Source: Caulobacter sp. BK020 (lineage in GTDB: Bacteria > Pseudomonadota > Alphaproteobacteria > Caulobacterales > Caulobacteraceae). Taken from it: a DNA stretch of 64,000 nt. Both the position numbers and the translations under genes were made by a program. Numbering within the stretch: position 1 is the first letter of the stretch; each line of letters begins with the position of its first letter. The notes beneath the pieces are model-generated. The model saw nothing but the letters and a program-made list of their open reading frames with translations. It searched no databases and was not told where the DNA came from. This document shows, piece by piece, positions 55,921-64,000 of the stretch. Location: the NCBI RefSeq assembly GCF_004342605.1, contig NZ_SLZL01000001.1:186001-250000 (forward strand), written 5' to 3'.

Positions 55921-56592
55921 GTGGAAAAGCCATTTACCCTGTTCAGCGCCCTCGGATCGGGCGGCGTGCCCGTCGAGGCGGCCATGACGCTGATCGGCCT
56001 GCCCTACGCGATCGTCGAGGCGCCGACCTGGGAAGGCGAGGCCGAGCAGGCCAAGGTGGCCGGCGTCAATCCGTTGAAACAGATCCCGGCCCTGCTCACC
56101 CCGGAGGGCGAGACGATCACCGAAAGCGCCGCCATCCTGCTGTGGCTGGCCGACCGCCATCCCGAGGCGCGGCTGGCGCCGGCCCCCGACTCGCCCCTGC
56201 GCGGCCAGTTCCTGCGTTGGATGGTGTTCGTGCCGGCGGCGATCTATTCGCTGTTCTGGGTGCGGGACGATCCGTCACGGCTCGGCGGGCCGGACCCGGA
56301 AGTCCAGGCGCGGATAAAGACGGCGACAGCCGAACGGATCCTCGACTGCTGGGGCATGATGGAACGGCAGGTCTCGCCGGGCCGCTACCTGCTGGGGGAC
56401 GAGCTGACGGTGCTCGACCTCTATGTCGCCGTGGTCAGTCGCTGGGGCCCGAGGCGCGTGCGGTTCTACGAGGTCGCGCCAAAGATGGCGGAGGTGGTCA
56501 AACGGGTGGACGCCGATCCGAGGCTGGCGGCGTTCTGGGAAAAGCGGTTCCCGTTCTTCGACGGGTGGGAGCGGCTGGGGCAGCAGGTGTAG
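55921..56592 (+). CDS. Glutathione S-transferase family protein
   Basis: The 223-residue protein has a thioredoxin-like N-domain (KPFTLFSALGSGGVPVEAAMTLIGLPY) with the cis-Pro and Glu-Ser motif KQIPALLTPEGETITESAAILLWL, and an all-helical C-domain with YLLGDELTVLDLYVAV. These fit the GST superfamily. The GTG at 55921 is preferred to the TTG at 55915 for its distance to AGGG. Its substrate is not known. Confidence 0.87.
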   Translation: MEKPFTLFSALGSGGVPVEAAMTLIGLPYAIVEAPTWEGEAEQAKVAGVNPLKQIPALLTPEGETITESAAILLWLADRHPEARLAPAPDSPLRGQFLRWMVFVPAAIYSLFWVRDDPSRLGGPDPEVQARIKTATAERILDCWGMMERQVSPGRYLLGDELTVLDLYVAVVSRWGPRRVRFYEVAPKMAEVVKRVDADPRLAAFWEKRFPFFDGWERLGQQV

Positions 56593-56813
56593 AGGTCGAC
56601 CGAAGCGAACGGATGAAAGTTCGCGACACCGAATTGGCCTCACCTTGCAAGCCCGCAGCCGTTTCATCTTGAGCGACGCTATATGCAACGCTAGGTTTTG
56701 CCAGAACGTCCGCTTGAGGCGGCCTGGCCTCCGGTCCATGAAGCTGCTCATGTCGCGGGCCGCCGCGGACCTTGCCCGAGGCGAGCCCCTCACCCGACCG
56801 CGAGGAGAGGAAA

Positions 56814-57305
56814 ATGAAGCGGCTGGGCGGAATGCTGTTGCTCTCGGCTATCACTCTCTCTTCGGCCGCCAGCGCCGCGGACCAGAAGCCCTACGTCTCT
56901 TGGGGAAAGCCGGGCGTTTCCTTCGCGCAATACCGAGCGGAGGCCGTCGACTGCGCCTACGCGGGCGCGACCAAAAGCTTCACCGACCAAGCCGCATACA
57001 AGGACGCCCGACATGGCCTGAACGCCCAGGACAGCGAGCTTGAGCGCGGCGATGTGGCGGAATACGTCATGATCTACCGAAGAAACCTCAGGCGTAATAT
57101 CTCGAAGCTGCAGACCTACCTGGTCGGCAATGTCGAGAAGTGCCTGCTGGATCGGGGATACAAGCCCTTCGTTTTGACGACGGATCAGAAGAAGAACCTC
57201 GACAGGCTGGATCGCGGCAGCCAGGAAAGGTTCGAGTTTCTTCACGCTCTTGGAAGCGATGGAAAAATCTTGAGCGAACAGTCTGTCGCCCCGGAAAAGC
57301 GCTGA
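56814..57305 (+). CDS. Secreted protein of unknown function
   Basis: The 163-residue protein has a signal peptide (MKRLGGMLLLSAITLSSAASA) and a mainly helical mature part with Cys in VDCAYAGATKSFTD and EKCLLDRGYKPFVLT, which may form a disulfide. GAGAGG stands six bases before the ATG. No family was recognised. It stands alone between GST and asd, and its codon use is somewhat less GC-biased than its neighbours. Confidence 0.75.
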   Translation: MKRLGGMLLLSAITLSSAASAADQKPYVSWGKPGVSFAQYRAEAVDCAYAGATKSFTDQAAYKDARHGLNAQDSELERGDVAEYVMIYRRNLRRNISKLQTYLVGNVEKCLLDRGYKPFVLTTDQKKNLDRLDRGSQERFEFLHALGSDGKILSEQSVAPEKR

Positions 57306-58610
<1,305 letters not shown>

Positions 58611-58615
58611 GGCTA

Positions 58616-58649
58616 TCGTCCCGGCTCGACGCAAGGCGCGCCGGGACGA
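58616..58649 (+). terminator. Hairpin after asd
   Basis: The 10-base arms 58616-58625 and 58640-58649 are perfect complements with a 14-base loop. No strong T-tract follows, so termination is possible but not certain. Confidence 0.45.
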
Positions 58650-58698
58650 CAAACTTGCAGCGGCGGAGACGCCGCCCAAACCGACAGGCCCCGCTTCC

Positions 58699-59469
58699 AT
58701 GCTGACCGATCCCCTGTTCTACGCTGTCGCTGTTCCCGCGGTGATCCTGCTGGGCCTGGCCAAGGGCGGATTCGCGGGGATCGGGGTGGTGGCGGTGCCG
58801 TTGATGGCGCTGGTGATCTCGCCGGTGCTGGCCGCCTCGATCACCCTGCCGATCCTGCTGGTCCAGGACGTGGTCAGCGTCTGGTCGTTCCGCCGCACCT
58901 GGGACCGGGGGCTGCTGATCCTGATGCTGCCGGCCGCGGGGGTCGGCATCTTCCTGGGCTGGCTGCTGGCGGCCCGGGTGTCGGTGGCGGCGGTCGAGCT
59001 GTCGATCGGCCTGATCTCGATCGCCTTCTCGCTGCAGCGGCTGTGGGCCGAACGGGCGGTCAAGGCGGCGGCCGCCGTCGAGGCCGGCCCCGCCCGGCCC
59101 TGGCTGGGAGCCCTGTGCGGCGCGGCGGCCGGTTTCACCAGCCAGGTGGCCCACGCCGGCGGCCCACCGTTCCAGATCTATGTCCTGCCCCGCCGCCTGC
59201 CGCGCGACGTGTTCATCGGCACCAGCGCCATCTTCTTCGCCACCGTCAACTGGATGAAGGTGCCGGCCTACATCGCCCTGGGCCAGTTCACGCCCCAGGT
59301 GCTGGCCACGGCGGCCGTGCTGCTGCCCCTGGCCCTGGCCTCGACCTGGGCCGGCGTCTGGCTGGTGCGCCGCGTGCCGGCCGAGGGCTTCTACCGGGTG
59401 ATCTATGTCCTGCTGATCGCGGTCGGGACCAAGCTGGCCTGGGACGGGGCGCACGGCCTGCTGGGCTGA
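58699..59469 (+). CDS. Sulfite exporter TauE/SafE family membrane protein
   Basis: The 256-residue protein has about eight membrane helices and the TauE/SafE repeats: LLGLAKGGFAGIGVVAVPLMALVISPVLAASITLPILLVQD and GAAAGFTSQVAHAGGPPFQIYVLPRRLPRDVFIGTSAIFFATVNWMKV. Family members export sulfite or small sulfonates; the substrate is unknown. Confidence 0.92.
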   Translation: MLTDPLFYAVAVPAVILLGLAKGGFAGIGVVAVPLMALVISPVLAASITLPILLVQDVVSVWSFRRTWDRGLLILMLPAAGVGIFLGWLLAARVSVAAVELSIGLISIAFSLQRLWAERAVKAAAAVEAGPARPWLGALCGAAAGFTSQVAHAGGPPFQIYVLPRRLPRDVFIGTSAIFFATVNWMKVPAYIALGQFTPQVLATAAVLLPLALASTWAGVWLVRRVPAEGFYRVIYVLLIAVGTKLAWDGAHGLLG

Positions 59470-59548
59470 GAAAATAACACCGCCCGGCCCTATCCCAGCC
59501 ACGATGATCGGCGTTTATATGTCACCGATCGCGCGTAGAGTTGGGGAC

Positions 59549-60262
59549 ATGACCGAGACCACCAGCATCATTCCGGCGGCTCCGGCGGCGCAGGTTCCGG
59601 CGCCCCTTGCGGCCACGCACTATCCGACGCCGGCCGCCAAGTGCGCCGACCTGGTGGTGCACCTGGCCGGCCTGGCCTGCGCCCTGCTGGGCGGCGGCAT
59701 CATGCTGGGCCTGGCCTTCGGCCTGGGCTCGCTGAGCCAGGTGGCGGCGATCGCCGTCTACACGGTCGGCCTGATCACCATGCTGTCGCTGTCGACCGCC
59801 TACAACTTCGCCAAGGCCCGCTGGCGGCCGCTGCTGCGCCGCTTCGACCATGCGGGCATCTTCGTGATGATCGCCGCGTCCTATACGCCGTTCACCACCC
59901 AGAACCTGCACGGCTGGTGGGCGATCGGCATGACCACGGCGGTCTGGTCGGTGGCCGGGATCGGCGTCGCCGCCAAGCTGTTCCTGCCCGGCCTGGACAA
60001 GCGCTTCTGGGTCGGCCTCTACTTGGCCCTGGGCTGGCTGGTGCTGGTGGCCATCAAGCCGATGATCGCCGGCATGGGCTGGGCAGCCCTGCTGCTGCTC
60101 GCGCTTGGCGGGGTGATCTATTCCACCGGTACGGTGTTCTATCTGATGAAGCGGCTGAAGTTCCGGCGGGCGATCTGGCACGGTCACGTGATCGGCGGCG
60201 CCGGCCTGCACTACGCGGCCGTGCTGGTCGGGGTGGTCCTGGCCTCCAGCGGTCGGCCCTGA
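59549..60262 (+). CDS. Hemolysin III family membrane protein
   Basis: The 237-residue protein has seven hydrophobic helices and the PAQR/HlyIII marks: SLSTAYNFAK...RRFDHAGIFVMIAASYTPFTTQNL and AIWHGHVIGGAGLHYAAVL with the His residues that bind zinc. The ATG at 59549 has TTGGGGAC upstream; ATGs at 59504 and 59519 are alternatives. The cellular role is unknown. Confidence 0.88.
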   Translation: MTETTSIIPAAPAAQVPAPLAATHYPTPAAKCADLVVHLAGLACALLGGGIMLGLAFGLGSLSQVAAIAVYTVGLITMLSLSTAYNFAKARWRPLLRRFDHAGIFVMIAASYTPFTTQNLHGWWAIGMTTAVWSVAGIGVAAKLFLPGLDKRFWVGLYLALGWLVLVAIKPMIAGMGWAALLLLALGGVIYSTGTVFYLMKRLKFRRAIWHGHVIGGAGLHYAAVLVGVVLASSGRP

Positions 60263-60278
60263 CCGCGCGTCCGTCGAG

Positions 60279-61625
60279 TTGGCCTTGAACACCCCGTCCG
60301 ATCCCAAAAAGACCGTCCAGAGCTTCTTCCGGGATCGCGCGGCCAACAGCCAGCGCGGCAAGCGCCTGCCCGCCCCGCTGGACCATGCCGACAACGCCAT
60401 CGAGGCGGTCGGCTTCCCGGGGGTGCGACTCAGCATCGACGAGGCCGACGAAGCCCTGCGCAGCGTCGCCGACCGCCTGGCCCCGATGCGGCCGCTGCTG
60501 GGCCGCGACGACTTCAACATCCTGGCCCTGTCCGGCGGCGCGGCCGGGGGCGCCTTCGGGGCCGGCGCCCTGGTCGGCCTGACCAAGGCCGGGGCGCGGC
60601 CGGAGTTCGCCATCGTCACCGGCGTCAGCACCGGCGCGCTGATCGCGCCGTTCGCCTTCCTCGGCCCGGCCTGGGACGACCGCCTGGCCGACGCCTATGT
60701 CGGCGGGCACGCCTCCGAGCTGCTCAGCCTCAAGCGCCTGGGTCCGACCCTGGGGCCCAGCCTGTTCCGCGGCGACTCGCTGGACGGGCTGGTCGCGCCG
60801 TTCGTCGACCTGGACATGATCCAGGCCGTGGCCGCCGAGCACGCCCGCGGCCGCCGCCTGCTGATCGCCACCACCAATCTCGACAGTCAGAAGGCGACCA
60901 TCTGGGACATGGGCGAGATCGCCACCCGGGGCGGCGAGGCGGCCGTGCGGCTGTTCCGCGACGTGCTGGTGGCCTCGGCCACCCTGCCCGGCCTGTTCCC
61001 GCCCAAGCTGATCGAGGTCGAGGCGCCGGACGGCGAGGGCGGCGTCGCCCGCTATCAGGAAATGCACGCCGACGGCGGCATCGCCGCGCCGCTGTTTCTG
61101 ATGCCCGACGCCCTGCTGCGCTGGCGCGAGCTGGGCCAGCGCCTGCGCCGCGGCCGGGTCTATGTGATCTTCAACACCGTGCTCGACCCCTCGCCCCGCA
61201 CCACCGCGCCCGGCGTGACCTCGATCATGGGCCGCAGCTTCGAGACCATGCTGCGGTTCTCGTACCGGCAGGCGCTGAGCGTGGCCGCGGGGTTCTGCGC
61301 CCGCCACAACCTGCCGCTCTGGTCGGCCTCGATCCCGGCCAGTTTTTCGGACTTCAACATGATGAAGTTCGAGACCGCCGTCATGCGCCGCACCTTCGAC
61401 GACGCCGAGGCCCTGGCGATCAGCGGCCAGCTGTGGTCCAGCGCCAGCCCGGCGCCCGAGCCCCTGTGGCGCGGCCTGTTCAAACGCCAGCCGTCCACGC
61501 GGCGGGCACCGGTCAAGGACCCGATCCTGGCGCCGGCCCTGGCCCTGCCGGACGAGCCGCCCGTCGACCTGGCGACCGACCTGGCGGTGGTCCCGACCGT
61601 CGAACGCCAGGAGCCTATTTCTTGA
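60279..61625 (+). CDS. Patatin-like phospholipase family protein
   Basis: The 448-residue protein starts with TTG at 60279 and has a patatin domain: LALSGGAAGGAFGAGALVGL (oxyanion loop), nucleophile Ser in VTGVSTGALIAPFAFLG and the catalytic Asp in MHADGGIAAPLF. Such enzymes deacylate lipids. The C-terminal ~60 residues are Pro-rich. It is 16 bases after the HlyIII gene and its end overlaps the convergent zinc-ribbon gene by 11 bases. Confidence 0.88.
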   Translation: MALNTPSDPKKTVQSFFRDRAANSQRGKRLPAPLDHADNAIEAVGFPGVRLSIDEADEALRSVADRLAPMRPLLGRDDFNILALSGGAAGGAFGAGALVGLTKAGARPEFAIVTGVSTGALIAPFAFLGPAWDDRLADAYVGGHASELLSLKRLGPTLGPSLFRGDSLDGLVAPFVDLDMIQAVAAEHARGRRLLIATTNLDSQKATIWDMGEIATRGGEAAVRLFRDVLVASATLPGLFPPKLIEVEAPDGEGGVARYQEMHADGGIAAPLFLMPDALLRWRELGQRLRRGRVYVIFNTVLDPSPRTTAPGVTSIMGRSFETMLRFSYRQALSVAAGFCARHNLPLWSASIPASFSDFNMMKFETAVMRRTFDDAEALAISGQLWSSASPAPEPLWRGLFKRQPSTRRAPVKDPILAPALALPDEPPVDLATDLAVVPTVERQEPIS

Positions 61626-61953
61626 GGTAGCGGGCGCGCAGCTTCTCGACGCGCGGCGGGTCGGCCCGGAAGTCGCCGGCCAGGCCCAGGCGAGCGTTGC
61701 ACGACGGGCAGCGCACCGACTCGTCGTCGGCCAGGGCGGCCGGCGGGTCGAAGCGCGTGCCGCAGGGCTTGCACTTGAAGTCGCCGACAGCCGGCGGCGG
61801 GGCGGGCGGCGGCGACGGCTCGGGGGCGATCACCACGACCCGCTTGGCGCCGGCCGGCCGGGCGATGCGCTCCAGCGGCGGTGGTCCGCCCGGCGCGGCG
61901 ACGCCGCTCTTCAGGCTCAGGATCTTGCGGCGAGGGGGCTCGCTATCGCTCAT
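61615..61953 (-). CDS. Zinc-ribbon protein
   Basis: The 112-residue protein has a Pro-rich N-terminal half and a single zinc ribbon, FKCKPCGTRFDPPAALADDESVRCPSCNARLGL, with two Cys-x-x-Cys knuckles, then a basic tail. It may be a regulatory or RNA/protein-binding adaptor; nothing more specific can be said. The 11-base overlap with the patatin gene is tail to tail. Confidence 0.75.
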   Translation of the reverse strand: MSDSEPPRRKILSLKSGVAAPGGPPPLERIARPAGAKRVVVIAPEPSPPPAPPPAVGDFKCKPCGTRFDPPAALADDESVRCPSCNARLGLAGDFRADPPRVEKLRARYLKK

Positions 61954-62069
61954 GGCGCTCGATGGCTCGGCTGGAGGCCCGGCTGCAGGCTTCGGTGAAG
62001 GACGGGCGCTAGCTGCATGATCTGAGCCCGAAACTCAAGCGCCGAAGCGTGGACGCCGGCGCGGCGGTC

Positions 62070-63059
62070 CTACCAGTGCGGCCTCAGGCTGAACGAAAAG
62101 GCCACCATCTCGTCCTTCTGGGTGGCCATGCCCATGATCTGGTCCTTGGCCCTGATCTTGCGGTGCACATAGCCGAACGAGGCCTGCATCGGCCCCTTTC
62201 GCCAGGCCAGCCCCGCCTGGCCGTCGCCGACCAGCTTGCTGCTGGTGTCGGTGGTGACGCCGGCCCGGCTCCAGTCGCCGTCGCCGCTGCGCAGCATGTT
62301 CAGGCCGACGGCCTGGCCGCTGGCGGCGGCGAACATGTACCAGCGACCGCGCTGGCCAAACTGGCGGCCATCCTCGACGCCCAGCGAGTCGACGACCCGG
62401 TCGCCCATCTTCTTGCCGAACCGCACCGTCGCCCCGGCCTCGGCCGAGCCGCCGGCCCCGCCGAAGCCCAGGCCGGCGTGCGGCGTGACGTCCAGGGCGT
62501 ACTTGCCCGCCCCCACCGACACGGCGGCCGGCCAGCCGCGGGTGACGGTGACGTCGACGTCGCGATCCTCGAAACTGTCCTGCTCGGGCCGCACCAGGGC
62601 CAGGGGCCGGGTCTGGCCCTGCGCCGCGACGCTGGCCACCGACACGCGCACCGAGTCGACCGCGTGGGCCCCCTCGCCGACGACGAAGGCGTTGGACCGC
62701 CAGGTGACCGGGCCGCGGCCCTCGTAATAGCGGTTGGCGTCCAGCAGGCCGGCGTCGCCATAGGCGCCGGCCGGCGACAGCGCGAAGCTGGGATCGCTGG
62801 CGCGCCCGGCCTTGGAGACGGGCGCCGCGGCGAAGCCGACGGCTGCGCCGGCGGGGCGCACGTTGCGCACGCCCAGGTCCATGGCGGCGCCGGGGCGCAG
62901 GTCGACGATAAAACTGGGCGAGGCGGTCTTGCGGGCGGCGGCCGACGCCCCATCTGCAGGCCTGGACGTTTTGACGGACTTCGACGGGCGAGCCTCAGCG
63001 GCGGCGACAGCCAGCGCGCTTACCGCCAAGATCGCGACAAATGCCGTGCAAGCACGCAT
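62070..63059 (-). CDS. Outer-membrane beta-barrel-like protein
   Basis: The 329-residue protein has a Sec signal peptide (MRACTAFVAILAVSALAVAAAEA). The C-terminal part has alternating hydrophobic strands with YVHRKIRAKDQIMGMATQKDEMVAFSFSLRPHW, ending in an aromatic residue as in outer-membrane barrels. The LpxR lipid A deacylase family was considered, but its N-terminal Asn-Asp motif is not visible. The function is open. It lies downstream of the nrdA terminator on the same strand. Confidence 0.6.
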   Translation of the reverse strand: MRACTAFVAILAVSALAVAAAEARPSKSVKTSRPADGASAAARKTASPSFIVDLRPGAAMDLGVRNVRPAGAAVGFAAAPVSKAGRASDPSFALSPAGAYGDAGLLDANRYYEGRGPVTWRSNAFVVGEGAHAVDSVRVSVASVAAQGQTRPLALVRPEQDSFEDRDVDVTVTRGWPAAVSVGAGKYALDVTPHAGLGFGGAGGSAEAGATVRFGKKMGDRVVDSLGVEDGRQFGQRGRWYMFAAASGQAVGLNMLRSGDGDWSRAGVTTDTSSKLVGDGQAGLAWRKGPMQASFGYVHRKIRAKDQIMGMATQKDEMVAFSFSLRPHW

Positions 63060-63173
63060 TCAGGTCCCCAGAACCCTTTTCCCCTCTGGAAGCCTACTCG
63101 GAATTCGAATGACGTCCATGGGACAAATCCCCGCGTCATCAACATTTCTTACAAGGTAAAGGTTCCCGACGCG

Positions 63174-63203
63174 AAAACGGCGTCGCGGGAGGCCGCGACG
63201 CCG
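63174..63203 (-). terminator. Terminator of nrdA
   Basis: On the minus strand a perfect 11-bp stem (complement of 63193-63203 with 63178-63188) with loop CCTC is followed by TTTT. It lies 27 bases after the nrdA stop. Confidence 0.9.
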
Positions 63204-63229
63204 TCGATCTCGGGGTTCCAAAGGCCCGC

Positions 63230-64000
63230 CTACTGGCAGGCCAGGCATTCCTCGTAGTCGGTCTTGGCCGGGGCGTCGAAGCCGTTGGCGGGCCCCGCCA
63301 CCGCGACGTCAGAGCCGGCGTAGGACGCCCGCTGCACCGATTTGGAGCGCAGGTAGTACAGCGACTTCACGCCGCGCTCCCAGGCCTGCCAGTGCAGCAT
63401 GTGCAGGTCCCACTTGTCGACGTCGCCGGGCAGGAAGATGTTCACCGACTGGCTCTGGCAGATTTCCGGCGTGCGGTCGGCGGCCAGCTCGACCACCCAG
63501 CGCTGGTCCAGTTCGAAGGCGGTCTTGTAGACGTCCTTGTCGTCCTGGCTCAGGAAGTCCAGGTGCTGGACCGAGCCCTCGTTCTCCAGGATCGAACCCC
63601 AGACCGCGTCGGTGTTCTGGCCCTTCTCTTCGAGCAGCTTCTCCAGATAGGGGTTCTTCACCGCGAACGAGCCCGACAGGGTCTTGTGGGTGTAGATGTT
63701 GGCCGGGATCGGCTCGATGCCGGCCGACGTGCCGCCGCAGATGATCGAGATCGAGGCGGTCGGGGCGATGGCCAGCTTGTGCGAGAAGCGTTCCATCGAG
63801 CCGCGATCGGCGGCGTCGGGGCACGGGCCCTTCTCCTGGCCGATGGCGATCGACGCCTTGTCGGCCTCGCGGCGCAGGTGCTTGAACATCCGCATGTTCC
63901 AGCTCTTGGCCAGGGCGCTCTCGAACGGCACGTTCTGGCTTTGCAGGAAGCTGTGGAAGCCCATCAGGCCCAGGCCCACCGAGCGCTCGCGCATGGCGGC
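63230..64000 (-). CDS. nrdA: Class Ia ribonucleotide reductase, alpha subunit (3' part)
   Basis: Only the C-terminal ~256 residues are in the window; the gene starts beyond base 64000. The part seen contains ERSVGLGLMGFHSFLQSQNVPFES, TASISIICGGTSAGIEPIPANIYTHKTLSGSF and the radical-transfer tyrosines in VKSLYYLRSKS, all class I NrdA marks. It ends EECLACQ, the C-terminal redox pair Cys-x-x-Cys. NrdA reduces ribonucleoside diphosphates with NrdB, encoded 7.5 kb away. Confidence 0.96.
   Translation of the reverse strand, partial: AAMRERSVGLGLMGFHSFLQSQNVPFESALAKSWNMRMFKHLRREADKASIAIGQEKGPCPDAADRGSMERFSHKLAIAPTASISIICGGTSAGIEPIPANIYTHKTLSGSFAVKNPYLEKLLEEKGQNTDAVWGSILENEGSVQHLDFLSQDDKDVYKTAFELDQRWVVELAADRTPEICQSQSVNIFLPGDVDKWDLHMLHWQAWERGVKSLYYLRSKSVQRASYAGSDVAVAGPANGFDAPAKTDYEECLACQ

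Noticed and set aside
62070..63059. Assignment to the LpxR lipid A deacylase family
   Set aside because: The C-terminus is suggestive, but the catalytic N-terminal motif of that family could not be found.

Overview
The window is chromosomal DNA of very high GC content with tightly packed housekeeping genes. It almost certainly comes from a Caulobacter species or a close relative in the Caulobacteraceae. The evidence is a LOV histidine kinase whose photoactive cysteine and phosphoacceptor histidine fall at residues 70 and 180, as in Caulobacter LovK; a complete Flp/Tad (cpa) pilus cluster with a PilA of typical Caulobacter sequence; CtrA-like sites upstream of pilA and cpaB; and the family set as a whole. 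No rRNA, tRNA, CRISPR, prophage or insertion sequence was recognised. One RNA gene, the SRP RNA (ffs), lies in the gap upstream of dnaX.

Layout. 1-5058: the end of an autotransporter, then an OprO/P-type porin and a sulfate-binding protein. 5219-7148: lovK, lovR and a SemiSWEET-like transporter. 7264-9771: argB, a HAD phosphatase and dapD. 9887-12626: an LRR-protein kinase fusion, a lower-GC Panacea-type toxin-antitoxin pair and a cupin. 12679-14998: dapE, glutaminase and a 35-residue membrane protein under a FixK-like box. 15145-23310: truA, fmt, a lipoprotein, def, rmuC, recR, ybaB, dnaX and ffs. 23311-31938: nudC, a MAPEG protein, the kdsB-pheA-GH43 operon, a membrane cytochrome c, a thioredoxin-fold protein, an NlpC/P60 protein and leucyl aminopeptidase.

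31965-44542 is the pilus locus. On the minus strand it runs pilA, a second Flp pilin, cpaA, then cpaB-C-D-E-F and two TadB/TadC platform genes. On the plus strand a TPR gene lies at one end, and a secretin N-domain protein and two TadE-like pseudopilins at the other. 44641-51729: pabC/pabB, an Atg22-like MFS protein, a tyrosine phosphatase, an alpha/beta hydrolase and AMP nucleosidase. 51972-64000: a dicarboxylate symporter, a DUF6491 protein, a ketopantoate reductase-like protein, nrdB, GST, asd, TauE, HlyIII, patatin and zinc-ribbon proteins, an outer-membrane-like protein, and the 3' part of nrdA.

Three lysine/diaminopimelate genes (dapD, dapE, asd) and argB are present. Both class Ia ribonucleotide reductase subunits are present but about 7.5 kb apart. 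Intergenic gaps are rich in repeats: three paired REP-like elements, two copies of a ~105 bp element whose CTAG edges supply the stop codons of neighbouring genes, two further shared repeats, and several long hairpins between convergent genes. The most interesting items are the Panacea toxin-antitoxin pair, the LRR-kinase fusion inside the dap region, the FixK-box microprotein, the second pilin behind a terminator, and the stop-codon-donating repeat.
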